64,000 nt of DNA from Larus michahellis (lineage: Eukaryota > Chordata > Aves > Charadriiformes > Laridae), in assembly GCF_964199755.1 (NCBI RefSeq), contig NC_133906.1:12648001-12712000 (forward strand), in the 5' to 3' direction. The notes below the pieces were generated by a model. That model did no database searches and had not been told where the DNA came from. It saw only the letters and a program-made list of their open reading frames with translations. Positions 1 through 12,219 of the stretch are shown piece after piece. The position numbers and the translations under genes are program-made. Position 1 is the stretch's first letter. Each line of letters starts with the position of its first letter.

Positions 1-2430
1 TGATGTTGCTCTGCCTCCGCTCTCGTAGCAGTTTTCCTCTGTAACGTTCTCCTGCTGAGCTCTGCTGGGGGCTTTGGAGGGGAGACCTCAAAATAAAACT
101 GAAACAAATTAAAAAGGAAAAAGCATTGTCAAGCCTGAGAAATGGTATGCTTTGCTAAAATGAAACCAGAGATTATTGAAAGAACCTGATGCATCTGGGG
201 AGGACACCCCAGTGTGGGTCCTGGCCGGGGCCAGCCCTTTGCTCCCATGGTGGCAATGCCCCTGCCCTGCCCTGGCCACCGTCTCTGCCTTCGGGATGCC
301 GAGGGAGAGTCACAGCCTTTGCATTAATAGGGCTACTGAAAAAAGTTTCCACTCTATATGCTTTTCCAAAGGGAACTGTGCTAATAGCAGAACTTACTGA
401 GAGCAAGGACAGGGCGTCACCTGCAGCAGTGGAGGCACTTTACAGCCTGTATTCAAACAAGTGTTCAGGACTGTCTCGTAAAACTTGGTAGTTTTCATCC
501 AGAGCCCATATCAGCAACAGAGAGTTGCACTGGTTTTCTGTGTCATAAATTGCTGCTGTAGGACGTGTATCAACTCTGCAAGTCAATAGGTCTGCATAAT
601 TGATTTGAACAGAAGTCGTCGTTTGCATGCTTTTTTTAAATATGAAAAATGAGAAGCTGCTGACTTTCTGAGTAACTGGCTCAACAAATTTTTGCTGGGC
701 AAGCGGGCTACAAGGCTATTTGTTTCCCTACTGATGTATGAGTTCACAGGAGTCAAACTGACTTTTAAATCCCTCGGGAGATACATATAAACTTGCCAGG
801 AGGAAAGTTTCACTCGTGCTCCTCTTTGCCATTTCACCTTCTTTTTCGCTTGAGTTTGTTTCTGTTGAGCTTCCTGTTTGCTTTTCCCTTTCAATATTCC
901 AGAAAAGGTGTCATGCATATGTAGATAGTTTGCTGAAGAATATATATTTATAGTTGTATAAACTTTGTATTTTAAAACATGAAATCAAAGGATATGTATT
1001 TTGCTGTGCTCTTTACTGAATTGATGTTTTCTCTGAAGCAGCTGCACGGCCTGTGAACTTCAACACACGTTTTCCAGTGGCCTCGGTAAAACTGATGCCT
1101 GGAGGATGCTCAGTGAAGTGCTCTGGGGAAGGAGCTGGACACAAACCCCTCATCTGCTGGGCAGAGCCTGGGTGCCCTTCGCTCCTCGGGGACAGTCTGA
1201 CGCCGGAGCGTCTGGGTAACGCGCCCACCAGCGCCCACGGTGTCCTGGGGACGGGAGCAGCAAAGCCGTGAAGGTGTGTGAGTATGTCAATTGGGCATTT
1301 GATTTATCACTATTGTGTCAGCGCGTTTTATTACACAAATGTATACTGCTGAAGACTTCAGAAATCACCATGTTTTCACTTGCACTCACACACAGGTGTA
1401 TATATATACACGTGTGGGGAAAGGACTGAGCTAATACCATGGTTCCAGGTATGAGAGAAATTTGAGGTCTGCTAAAAACAGCGAGCTCTTCTATTTCCCA
1501 TATTGTGTTACTGTCAAAAGTAAAATTGAGAATGGCACAGAGTTCTTGAGCCTCAAAAGAGAAGAAAAATTGAGAAAGTGTTTGCCTCATGGAAGGTAAA
1601 TAAGGTAAGACATTTTGGAAAGGGAGATGAGCTGTAGGTTGGATGAGATGAGGTAATCAAGAGTGTGAATAGGCTGTAGAAGATGTACAGAGATTAGGTG
1701 CTAACGCACGTTAATTTATGAGTTTTGGACAAAACCCAGAAAGGAAGAAAATCACACATGGGGTTGAAATGCCAAAGCAATAGGAAGGGGTTTATGTCTG
1801 AAGTCTGAAAGCCTTCATGAATGATATGGAGAGAAATGAGCGCTGACCCATCTAACTACATCATCCTCGACGTGGAAGGAAGCTGAGATCACGACCAGTC
1901 GCTGCAGTAAAAAATCTGGGGAGAGCTGGCCATTGCTTTGCTCTTTCGCTCGGGTAAAGACCCTGAAGCAAGATCCTTACAGCCCTCGTGCAGAATTGGC
2001 GGTGCGATGCTAATGGCACCGCTGCAAGGGCTCATGTCTCCTACAGCCTCAGAGACAGGAAAAAATGCCCCCGGAGCACTTTTCCAGTAACTGTTCTGAA
2101 CCATAACATGGCTTTGAAATGGCATGACTTCATCTTGTGCTTCTGCTTGAACACCAGAAACGGCCTTGAGAAGAATTATTTTAATTTAGATCTCATTAGT
2201 ATGGTTACATAACTAAAAATATTCTATGGTAAAATATTTCAGAGTTGGAGGGAGGCAGTTCGGCATGGGGGAGAACAAAGCCTGTATTCTGCGGCGAGCA
2301 TGTCCGACTGTGACATTAAACACAAACAGCTATTTTCCATCTCCGTGGAAAGGCTTAACATATTGTGGGGACTTCCAGCACTCACCGCTCCGTTAATGTG
2401 GTGTGACCCATAGCAAGTTATTATAGGGAG
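1..2430. other. Non-coding stretch, no gene recognised
   Basis: I see no repeat family, RNA gene or recognisable coding exon here. Open frames are short (up to about 110 codons), overlap on both strands and have no family resemblance. A short TA/CA-rich run lies near 1400. Composition is mixed, with a moderately GC-rich patch around 1080-1270. It is probably single-copy intergenic or intronic DNA. Confidence 0.6.
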
Positions 2431-2435
2431 AGGGG

Positions 2436-2475
2436 GTTTTTCCTCCCCCCCACCCTCCCCCCCTTTTTTTTTTAA
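2436..2475. repeat. C-rich then T-rich low-complexity tract
   Basis: Several runs of C separated by single other bases lead directly into a run of ten or more T. Read on the minus strand, the C part is a G-rich tract with one-base interruptions that could fold as a G-quadruplex. It is simple sequence with no element attached. Confidence 0.8.
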
Positions 2476-5389
2476 TACAAAGAAACCCAGTCCTCTTATA
2501 GACTTTTGCTTAAATTGGATTTTCTTCCTCTTTTAGCATGTGTTTCATTTCTCCTCACTGCTGGGACATTTAAAGCAGCAAATCTGCATGGGGTTAATGC
2601 CTCAGTACACTAAAAAAAGCAGAGGCTGGCAAGGAGGAGTGGGAGAAAGTAGATCAAGAGAGAGCGCTTTGTTCCAGTTCAAGTGCTTGAAGTATGAGGG
2701 AGCGACTCATGCTGTTACTGGAGACTGAAAGGATTTTGTTAAAGGGATGGGATCTGATTTTGTTTCAGTTTGAAATTTAGTGTCTCTGACGACCAGCCCA
2801 ATAATGTGGGAAGGTCCCTTTCCGCAAATGTTTTCCTGTGTAGGGGCTTCGTCTGCTGTCTTCTGCACCATTTGAGATGGTTGCCATAACAAATTTTTTT
2901 TTGCAAAATTAAAACTTTCTTGGAACACTGAGGGTATTCAACACTAGGAGATCACTAAAATCTCGATCCTCATTACCGTGGACACCACTAATGACCCAAT
3001 CACTTACGTATTTTGCAGATAGATATATTGAAATATTAATTCCCTCCTGCTCTCAGGAATAAAACAGTGCTGGAACTACATTGGAGCATATGAATTATTT
3101 CTTGCTTCTCTTAATGCTTGTAACCTACATTTTAGATCTCCACTCCTATTTAATACATTACATTTTCTTTCCTCATGGGGAGACACAGGGAAGACGCCGG
3201 GAGAGTTGCGGGGGGAGGCTTTTGCTTTCTAAGAAAGGCCTGAAGAGAATTTAGGGAGTCTCAAATATAACAAGGGCTTTAGAGGAAGGAAATTCCTTAG
3301 CCGCAGATGATTTTGCCCAGGCTGGCCTACGTGCGTCAGTGTGAAACGCATCCTTCCACAGCTCTGGAGCCACTGGCACTGCCCGTGCTGTGGTCACCGG
3401 CGTGTGACGCTGCGAGAGCATCCCCAAGAGCCTGGAGAGCCCTGGGAGCGCAGCGTCCCTGGCGCCGGGGTGGGGACGGAGGGTGGGAAGTGTGGCGGGG
3501 GGTGGCTGGGCGTGATGCTGCTGCTACGGCGAATGCTAAAGCAAAGGGAATTGCAGAAGTAACGAGGCTAGCGCTCGTCTCTCCGAGCGAAGACGAAACA
3601 TGACCCAGAGAGAAGGGTGAGGGATCTGGCATCTGTAACGCGAAAATTGCCAGAACTTTCTCAAGAGTCGTATTTTGATTTGGTTGTTCCTTGCTGGGGA
3701 TGGGGAGCAGCTCAGGCTTGGCAGATTAGAACTGTTGTCATCTCATTTTCATGTGCTTCAGTACTTTGTAATCTTGGCAAAAGGAAGGTGCTGAAGGGGG
3801 TCTGTTCTTGAGTTTCCAATTCTTGTATTTCCAATGTTGATTAAACAAGAAAATCTGCTACAAGCCTCTTCTTGTTAGATTCTTCAGTCCTATTTCAAGA
3901 TCAAATAGGCTTTGAAACAGGTCTGGATAAGCTCGCAGGCTTAATCTGTTTGAAAGGTATAGATTGGGCAACACGCTAGACGTGACAATAGATCACTGCG
4001 TGGATCACAGGCGCCCTCCTGTCCTCCGAAGATAACTCAGTCATTTTCCAGGATTGCCTGGGACGCAAATGTTCCGCCGCTTGCTGTACAACTTGCACAG
4101 CACAGTTGTACCTGAAGGCAGTTGTTTAATGGAAACATTCAGTTTGCATTTTCTGCCACTAATACTTGAGTGGGATCAACATTATTGAGGCTAATTAGAA
4201 TTCGGCGAGAACTGATTGTTCATTAGAGAGAGGAAAAAATGTTCCGCGGAGCCCTGGGTTTGGTAGAACTATTTCACATAATTAAGCAATTCCACATCTT
4301 GGCATTTTATGCCTCTTGTTATCATTGCACTTTGTTAATAAGTTTTTAATTGCAAATCATCTCTATGTCACAAATTACACTGTGTTTACTGATCAGCAAA
4401 AATGCCACGATAACCAGCTTGGATGCCAAGTCCTTCAAAAATACTAGCTGCCAGCTTCTCTCTCTTACGTGGTTTGGCACTAAAATACCTTCAGGTTACT
4501 TAAAATATATTGATTTCCAGTTTAAAGTGTTATGGACGGCACAGAACCTGGGCTAAGGCTCCAGGAACAGGGAAAGAATAGCTTTCATAACCACCAGACG
4601 TTTATTCATATGTCGTAGACCAGCCAGTTCATCCCTGTCTCCCAGATGTTCTGGTTTATATTCTGCATTGCCGCCATGTATGCTGTGCATACCTCAAACT
4701 TATGAAAAGTGGCTCTTAATACAATTATTTAAGATAGTTGCATATTCAAAATTACCTGTATAGAATTTGCGACAGGTTGAGCAATAACAATTTCTCCTAA
4801 AATTTACGTTGTCTGTTTGTTTGTTTGTTTTTAAATGAGGCATCCAGGCTGACTAAAGGACAACTGTTTTCTTTTAAAAAGCAGGATAAAAATTTCAGAA
4901 AGTGAGACTCGTATTAGTTTTAGAGAGGGTTTTAGCTTTTGGTGGGTTTTTTTTGAATACGAAAGAAATGTTTAAAAAAGTTTTATCTCGAGTTTATTCA
5001 GATTTAGGTATCATTCAACAGCTGAAATGAAAATATATTAAAAGTTTGAGGTCAAATAAAGTATTTAACTCAAATTTAACTTTTAACACTAGAACCTGTT
5101 ACACAGCAGTGGTGAGAATTCGGAGAACAGTAAAGCGTAGGTGTCCTCCCGCAGACTGTCAGAGCCAAACAGGGTGCTGGGTCCCCGCTTCCTGACCCCT
5201 GAAAGAAATGCAACGCGATTGTGAAACATTCAGGGGGTTAATTGAGATTAGCTTATTAGTTATTAACATCAGGCGCTGGCTTTTGGCCACAAGCGCTTGC
5301 GTGAAGATGAGGTTGGGATTTCTTTGATCTGGGAGACTGACGACAATGCAATTAGGAAGCCCTGAATTTTTGCCCTAATCTGTTGACTT
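2476..5389. other. Non-coding stretch, no gene recognised
   Basis: Mostly AT-rich single-copy sequence with one GC-rich patch at about 3330-3600, where open frames overlap on both strands, as expected from base composition alone. A short (GTTT)n run lies near 4808-4830. I find no mobile element and no exon that can be supported. Confidence 0.55.
3467..3487 (+). other. Predicted G-quadruplex motif, short loops
   Basis: Four G-runs, GGGG-T-GGGG-ACGGA-GGG-T-GGG, fit the G3+N1-7 rule with loops of 1, 5 and 1 bases. A further six-G run follows at 3497-3502. Short loops generally favour stable folding. It sits in the GC-rich patch at 3330-3600. The motif is seen directly; folding is inferred. Confidence 0.6.
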
Positions 5390-5452
5390 TTCTGTGAGAT
5401 CTCGAGCAAACATTTATCCCTCATGGTTAAGTGACTGCATCTGTAAAATATC
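5390..5452 (-). mobile_element. Possible old MIR/CORE-SINE remnant
   Basis: On the plus strand, a segment reading like the MIR antisense phrase (TGTGAGATCTCGAGCAAAC, then ATTTATCCCTC, then GCATCTGTAAAAT) resembles the reverse complement of the MIR body, which contains ATTTTACAGATG. Only about 60 bases can be followed and the match is imperfect, so chance similarity remains possible. It is placed on the minus strand because the diagnostic phrase is reverse-complemented. Confidence 0.3.
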
Positions 5453-5583
5453 TAAACACTATTCATTAGAGCCCTTCCAGCCCAGCTGACAGGAGCTTCG
5501 CGGCTCTTCTCGGGCTCGTCTTGCTCCTCTGCCCCCAGCCAGGCTGCCCAGGGCCCTCTCTTCAACGAGGCACGCTCCGATAT

Positions 5584-5651
5584 CCATAGAGTCACAGAAT
5601 CATAGAATCTCCATGGTTGGAAAGGACCTTTGAGATCATCAAGTCCAACCA
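5584..5651 (-). mobile_element. CR1 LINE, 3' end fragment
   Basis: The plus strand reads AGAATCATAGAATCT followed by GGTTGGAAAGGACCTTTGAG and ATCATCAAGTCCAACC. This is the reverse complement of the CR1 3' untranslated end, terminating in the ATTCTATG-type octamer at the left edge. Only the last 70 or so bases of the element are present, so it is strongly 5'-truncated. It cannot be autonomous. The adjoining A/AC tract at 5651-5689 is listed separately and is probably part of the element. Confidence 0.92.
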
Positions 5652-5689
5652 TACACACACACAAAAAAAAAATTAAAAAAAAAAAAAGC
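5651..5689 (-). repeat. AC/A-rich tract abutting a CR1 end
   Basis: An (AC)n run passes into A-runs broken by TT. On the minus strand this is T-rich, then GTGTGTGT, leading directly into the CR1 phrase ATGGTTGGACTTGATGATCTC. The same arrangement occurs in the CR1 copy at 14628-14869, so the tract is probably internal to a CR1 subfamily rather than an unrelated microsatellite. Confidence 0.75.
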
Positions 5690-8600
5690 TTACCTTTAAA
5701 GTATTTAAAAGCAAATGAAGTCATTCCAACTTTAGTTAACCTTAACGTGTCCATTTCTTGCTCAGATTATAAAAATACTTGCGTGCTTTTTAACCTGGAA
5801 AGTGTACTCTAAATACACTCTTAACCACTGCAGGGTAAATTGCGATCCCCTTAAATCATTTCCAATTATCCTAAACTTTCAAAATACACTGCTGGGTCTC
5901 ATTCCTTTATCTGAAGTAGCCTTATCAGAAAATAATCTCTTGCTTCAGATGAAGAGTGACACCAGATACACAAAGCACTGCTGGATTTTACTTTTTACCA
6001 TTTCTTTTCCATAATGTATATTCTGTCCGGTGCTTTGGGGGTCGGTTGCTCCCCTCTCTGATCAGAAGGGACGTTTGCTGCAGCCAGATTTTCCTTCTTT
6101 CCCTTCGTCAGCCCTCTCCAGTGGCGAGGACATCATTTTCCATCTCCAAAGGACAGGACGATGCCAGAGCAACCTCTGTTGCGCACTTTCTTTCCAGAGG
6201 ATGTTACTTAAACCCAGCTGGGCTGTGTGTGGCTGGAGGCGGGGGGATAAAAGGTACCAAGGCAGCCAACACTCAATATCTCAGCTGCCACTCAGTCTTG
6301 TGAAGAGAGTTGGTGTGCAACGCTTCGCCCTGTTACCAAACACATATGTGCACGGGGTATTTTCCTGTGCAGAACATACAGTTACTACTGCTTTTTTCCA
6401 ACACCTACAACTTCATTCTTTCTTACGTGTCAGAAGCTTTTTTGTTGCACCACTCTGATTCAGTGAGAAGTGCTGTTTTCATTTGGGTTTCATCACGTGC
6501 CCCTCTGCATTTTTCCAATTCACAGATGCTAAATTATATGCACTGGAAATAAACGTTAGAGTTACCTGAGCTGCTGCTGGGGCCGAAGTGTGCTTTGGCC
6601 TCAGTAACCACACACCAGGGAAAGCTCGACAAGGCTCCACTGTTTTCATATCATACTTAATTTCCTTTGGGTCACTGCAGGAACGGGTTTCCCTGGTCAG
6701 GGCTGAAAACATCCCTTTAGGAAATACGGTTTGCAAAAGCTGCGTGCATGGAAGCTCACCCCAGTTTCTCACAAAAGAAAATTATAAGATATTGAAGACT
6801 AGGGGTAATTAAAAAAAAAAACAAATACAGGTTCCTCTCATTTAAAAATAATTGACGTCTATCAATCCTCATGCTGGAATTATTCCCCATGAGTTAATTC
6901 TTTTAAGATCCAAGATTTGGAAATACCAGCTACAGCATGTGAGAAGAGCTCCAGAGCAGGTAAAGACAACCAGCTCCACGTTTAATATTCCTAGAAGGTC
7001 AATTAACTAAAAGTGGCAACTACAGCCTTTGGGTTCCCTTTTAACTGGAGGCAATTAATTAGGTCAGCAGTGAAAGCAGTTGCGTAAGTACTAGGTGTTA
7101 CGAGAGGAAGCACACCCTGGTAGTCACTGCCGTATGCCCAGAGAAATTCCTGCAGTAGCGTCCATCCAACAGTCCTCAACACTGTAACTAAAGCATCAGT
7201 CACTGGCTGCTCAGGAAATTCTGTGTTTGGAACAGGAAAGGTGACCATCCATAATTTATCTTAAAGGACATCCTTTATTTTCTCCATTATGTGGAGAGCA
7301 GAAGGAAAGTTAAGTGAATAAAATAGTAAAAACCCTGTAGGAGTCAACACTAAGAAATGTGACTGTTCATACAATTATTATACTAGTGCAGAATTCAGCC
7401 TGAAGACCCCCCAGTCTTGTGACAAAAATTATCCCAAAATTGGGGAAAAAAAAAAATTCTGCACGTTTTCATGAGACCGCATTGTACCCCTGGAGTACAA
7501 ATAAAGCGATGCCCGCAAATGCATCTTTTTGCGCTGACAGCTCAAATAAAAAAAAAAAAAACACAGCATAACAGAAAAAACTTCTCCAAGGCACATCTCT
7601 TAAAAAGAAGTGGAAAGTATGTGTTTCTCAGAATGAATGGCAATATTATTTTGCCTGTATTAGTAAAGACAGCAATCATCATTGGCATAAGGCTTGTTGT
7701 AGTTTATACAGAATTTTCTTGGTTGCCCTTGATAGATTGTCAGCTGCAAGGCAGCATGCAAACAGGGCAGATATTTTAACATCAACCTAGGGAGCATGGT
7801 TTCTAAGAATAAAATTCTTGAAACGGTTTTTGTGGCGAATCAGCAATCAAAGAAGTTTTCTGTTACAGCAGCACCGAGAGCGTGCCGGTAAATCTGTGCC
7901 CAGGCACCGGCCCGCGGTGCCGGGGTCAGCAGAGCCATGTCCTCGGAGCCACCCAGGGCTAAAATTACCTCTCCTGGCGAGCTGGAAGTGTCACAGCTTT
8001 GCCTGCAAGAGTTAGTTTCTCTTTCAGTTAGGGGAAAATTCATGGACTTGGGCTGAAAATGCTGTATTTTCTCTGTAGCTAACGGTTCGACAAGGCATGG
8101 GAAATTCTAAATGTTTCACTGTGAAGTAATTTAAAGGAAAACTTTTTCCGTCTGCTCTGACATAAGGCTATCGATACAGGGTGTTTCTTTGAGGAATATT
8201 CTGGACTGAAATGTTGAGTGAGCCTGCCCATCCTCGGGCTCTTTTTTTTGACTCTACAGAATGTCTTATGCCCAGTCCAACTGCAAACGGAGCAGCACAA
8301 ACAGACGGTTCCGTATGTGAATCAGTGTTGCTGGAATGCCAAAATCTGCTACATGCAGATATGCTAAGAGCTAACTTCAAATGGGAGTTAATAGCAATGA
8401 TACGTGGAAAGCATTTATTAATTGATATTTAATGATGCATTAATATTTATTTAAAATTTTGCATAGGGATTTTAACCATAAACTGAAGCTATAAATAACT
8501 GTTGTAAAGAGAAGTGGAAGAAGAGCAGCAGCAGAAAGATTCAAAAATTAATACCGTGCAAAAGGAAATTAATTCACCTAAAAATGTCTCTTAAATAAAA

Positions 8601-8937
8601 TATTTTCACTTATTTTTCATGCACTACCACCTTATTTCTATCCAAGACACGTAGTCATTCTGATAATGAAAGCTGCTGCCATTGATCTGTGAGACCCACA
8701 GGGAACTGCACTTCCATCGCTCTTCTCTGTAAGAGAGCAAGAGGTTTGGGGAGAAAGAATAGGTTTTGTTTAAAAGTTTGTGCACAGTCAGCTTGCTGGG
8801 CTGATTCTGCATTTAGCAGGTGAGGAGGTGCTGTGTTGATTAAAAACCATTAAAAACACCAGCATTCAAACGCAAAGTCTTCCTTCCAGTTTGAAAGCTT
8901 AGATCTAAACCAAGGCCTGGCTAGACTTAAGAACAAA
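5690..8937. other. Non-coding stretch, no gene recognised
   Basis: Single-copy sequence, largely AT-rich, with A-runs near 7449 and 7548. An 81-codon minus-strand frame at 7003-7248 has a protein-like composition, but I recognise no family and no splice context. A TATA-like GGATAAAAGG lies near 6246 without other promoter support. I annotate no gene. Confidence 0.5.
7548..7561. repeat. Poly-A run
   Basis: Fourteen consecutive A follow AAAT. It is simple sequence and no retroposed gene was recognised upstream. Confidence 0.8.
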
Positions 8938-9192
8938 ACCTTCGATCTTCTTATATCTCATCTAAATCTCCCCTCTTTCAGTGTAAAACCATTCCCCCTC
9001 CTCCCATGGCTCCCCTCCCTGCTCCAGAGTCCCTCCCCATCTTTCCTGGAGCCCCTTGAGGGACTGGAAGGGGCTCCAAGGTCTCCCCGGAGCCTTCTCT
9101 TCCCCAGGCTGAACCCCCCCAGCTCTCTCAGCCTGTCCTCACAGCAGAGGGGCTCCAGCCCTCCCAGCATCTCCGTGGTTTTGTCTGGACCA
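8938..9192 (-). mobile_element. CR1 LINE fragment, end of ORF2
   Basis: Minus-strand translation at about 8958-9170 contains the CR1 ORF2 C-terminal phrases DRLRELGGFSLGKRRLRGDL and, after a diverged linker, GRRGNGFTLKEGRFR, in the family order. The 3' terminus with ATTCTATG repeats is absent and the 5' side is truncated near the VQ..T..ML region. It is an internal fragment of a dead copy. It overlaps in content with the fragments at 19243 and 55239, all apparently from one subfamily with the same divergent linker. Confidence 0.9.
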
Positions 9193-11162
9193 GCGGCTAC
9201 ACAAACAAATAATGTGATGCAAAATTATTATTTCTTAACCTATAAACTGAAATACAGATATAAGAGTTTTACAAGAATCAGTTAACCTGTGCATCCCTGA
9301 ACAAGGAGATCCAAAGTCCTGGAATAAAAAAAATGCATTCAGCAAATCCGGTTCATGGATAACTGGTACTTGCAATGACTTCCTCCGAACGTAAGATTTC
9401 CTGGGTCATTCACTCAGCTTTTTAAAGACATTAAACAATTACGAAGGCCTGGGGAAAGCCCCCAGGCTCATTCCCCCAAGTTCCTTCTTTCTCTGTTGTT
9501 CAGAGGAGCCCATCGCTGCCCTCGTGAGCGGCCCTTCTGCCGCTGCTGCCTGTCCCTGGCTGCATCCTCGCCTGGGAACAGGCTGGGCCAAAATATGGAT
9601 TGAGAGCAGCCCCCAGCACCCTGCCGCGGGGGCAGGGCCAGCCCAGCGCGTCCCCTCCAGGGCCCTGAACGAGGGGCTGGGGCTGCAGCAGGGCTCCCCC
9701 AGAAATCAGGGTATCCTGCGGGGCTCCGGGCATGCTCCTGGCGTTTTCCAGGAGCAGCAGCCAGCGCAGCCCCACACGCCATCCGCCAGCTCCGCACCCC
9801 TACAGTCGCTTTTTATCCATTCTGGTGGCAGGACAGAGATTTTTCTACACATTGAACTGTGCAAGTGCGTTGAGATGATACTTACTGCTCACTATTTTCT
9901 TTGCTGTTAAAATTCAAGGTAAAGTGCTGACATATTGAGGAGGACGCTGTCATTATTTTCTCCTCACTTTACCTGTTTTTTCAGAGGGTGTACATCAGGA
10001 GCTGCTTATCAGATGTTGGGAACACACCGGCTAAACCAAGCTTTAGCACGTGATGCTGAATCCTTATTAATTTTCAGGTGAGTGAAACTATTTTTTGCTG
10101 CTTCTCTTACAAAATTATGAGGCTGTGGCTTCAAAGGCAAGTTTAGGAGTTAGAGAGTCGCTGTGCAGGATTCAGCGAGAATGAAATGCAGATGTCAGTA
10201 GCGTTACCCACGCTGCTGATGCTCCGCGATTCTGGCACTCCCCGCAGCGGGAATGCAGGAGGAAGCCACAAATTGAGGCCAGGCCCGGACGCGCTGCTCT
10301 CCACCCAAACGTCGCCTTTGCTCCCGCTGGCTGGGGATGCTCCGCTGCACGCCGAGACAGCGGGGTGAGAGGCGCGTTAGGTGGAATGACGGGGAGACTG
10401 GCTTTTGCACGGTGTAAGTGAGGAAGCTGCGTTACATGGTTCTGTATTAGCATTGCATTACATCAGTTTTCTTCCTTCTGCAAAATTGATTATATGCCCA
10501 TTTATCACCTCCTACATTCACACTAAGCTCGTTCCATTTGCCTTTTCTTTTTCTTCAGATGTGCATTTTAAACCATCAAAAAAGATGGAACATTGGCAAA
10601 AGTGAATAAATATCTCAGCAAAACCCAAGACTTTAACTCACATCCTTAAACGCGGGGTAGAAAAGAGAAGGAAAACGGGGCTCAAATCCTCGGGTTATGG
10701 AAGTTGACATATATCAAGTTGGAGATGTTCAGTTTTCCTCTTGCATAAGTAGTTCAGGGATTTCTCTGCAGAAACCAATGGAGTTTGGTCTAAGTAAAAA
10801 TGGAAACAGTCTGTCTGAGTTATAAATGGCACTTGCTGCCAGTAGAATAAAAATCATGAGAAACGCATCTCCTACCATCAGGAGCCTGAAGAAAGGAGTC
10901 AATGGAACAGAGCGCAGAGAATAGCGAGGGCTCTGTCGTAAGACAAAAGCTGACCTATGAAGTGTTTATACAACAATAATCCATTTCTTATCATTTCCTG
11001 AAGCCCCACCATTTTTACTTAAGGCAAATACCCATTTCCCAGCCCTGCCACGCTGGCTGCAGCTGCCCTGCCAGCCCGGACGCAGAGCTCCTCTCTGCAG
11101 AGCGCGGCTGTCGGTGCCTCGGTGCCAGCCCTGCTCCCAGCGCTCCGGAGGTACGGTCACTG
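9193..11162. other. Non-coding stretch with a GC-rich patch
   Basis: A GC-rich patch at about 9500-9800 gives open frames on both strands up to 128 codons, none with a recognisable family. A second patch lies at 10200-10380. The remainder is AT-rich single-copy DNA. I support no gene, RNA gene or element here. Confidence 0.55.
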
Positions 11163-11230
11163 CAACACGGAAATACAGACTGGAAGGGACTGGGAGAGGC
11201 CAGTCAGCCCAGCCCGGCTCGAAGCCCTCC
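11163..11230 (-). mobile_element. Possible degraded CR1 3' end
   Basis: The phrase ATACAGACTGGAAGGGACTG, then GAGAGGCCAGTCAGCCCAGCC, resembles the reverse complement of the CR1 3' untranslated region (GGTTGGAAGGGACCTCTGGA-like). The terminal octamer is blurred and the match fades after about 60 bases. It may be an old copy or chance. Confidence 0.38.
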
Positions 11231-12198
11231 AAAGCTGTCGCTGGATCATCGCCAGCGAATCCTGGTAATTTTACTGCTCTCATAATACGAAGTCAGCACA
11301 GAATTCCCCTTACTAAATTTAAGATCCTCCATTTTTATACACGTTCCATAGAGAAACAATATTTTGGGCTTGTGTTTGATGGTGTTTATTTGTAGGCAAG
11401 ACAGTAGGGGGATTCCTAATAACACTGTCTCTTTCCAATTAGCAGCAGACCTACAAGGCAGCTAAGAAACGCTTTTGTGCTTTGTATAGAATATTTGATG
11501 GCAGAAGTTCATTTTAAATTTTAAGTGTATTACATGTGGCATATTGTAACTTTGAGAAAGAGAGAAGAGAATAAACACAGAAACCGTGCTGGGTGCTCGT
11601 TTTCAGAAGCACTGACTTGAGCAGTGTGAGGATGGGTTTGTTTCAGGAGCAAGAAGGCGCTTGTGTCAGAAGCACCACAACGCTGCATGGGAGCAAGGTT
11701 TTCTTTGGCGGGGAAAAAAAAAAAAGAAGAAAAAAGCTGCGTTTCCAAGAATCTGTGCGGGTAACCCGTTCTTAACCAATGTAGAAAACCGTATGAGTAA
11801 AACGAGGTTTGTGTTGGGGGGTGGAGGGTGCAGCCTGGGCGAGCCGGCCCCAGCCCGCTGTGCGGGCAGCTGGGAGCCGGGGCCGGGGGCAGAAGCGGGG
11901 CAGCTCGTGGGGGGATTAAGCGGAAGGGTCCTTCAGCTGCTCTCTTTGACAGTGTTATTAGGCATTTACCACCTCTATTTATACAATCCTTCCAAACTCA
12001 GAAGGCTCTCCAGCAGGCCAGGCTCCACTATGACTGTGCCTTCCCTCCCGGTTAGGGAAAAACGCTGTGCTCAACACCCATCGTAAGGGCCAAACCATCA
12101 CACACCAGTACAGACAGCGGCATCAGTGGTGGGAAAACAGACCTAATATACTAAATGTGCCTTCATTCCTGGTTAAGCCATAATGCATTGAATAAGAC
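11231..12198. other. Non-coding stretch with a G-rich patch
   Basis: It contains a short G-rich patch at 11820-11920 whose four G-runs nearly meet the quadruplex rule (one loop is 8 bases). A purine run of A/G lies near 11710-11735. Open frames of up to 141 codons cross the GC patch and show no family. Confidence 0.5.
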
Positions 12199-12219
12199 TT
12201 TTTTTTTTTTTTTTTTTTT
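12199..12219. repeat. Poly-T run (21 T)
   Basis: Twenty-one consecutive T followed by AAAAAG. On the minus strand it would be a poly-A tail, but no SINE or processed copy is recognisable next to it. Confidence 0.9.

Noticed and set aside
6240..6300. TATA-box promoter (GGATAAAAGG)
   Set aside because: An isolated TATA-like string with no initiator, CpG island or downstream gene.
7003..7248. 81-codon minus frame with protein-like composition
   Set aside because: No family resemblance, no exon signals, and the length is expected by chance.
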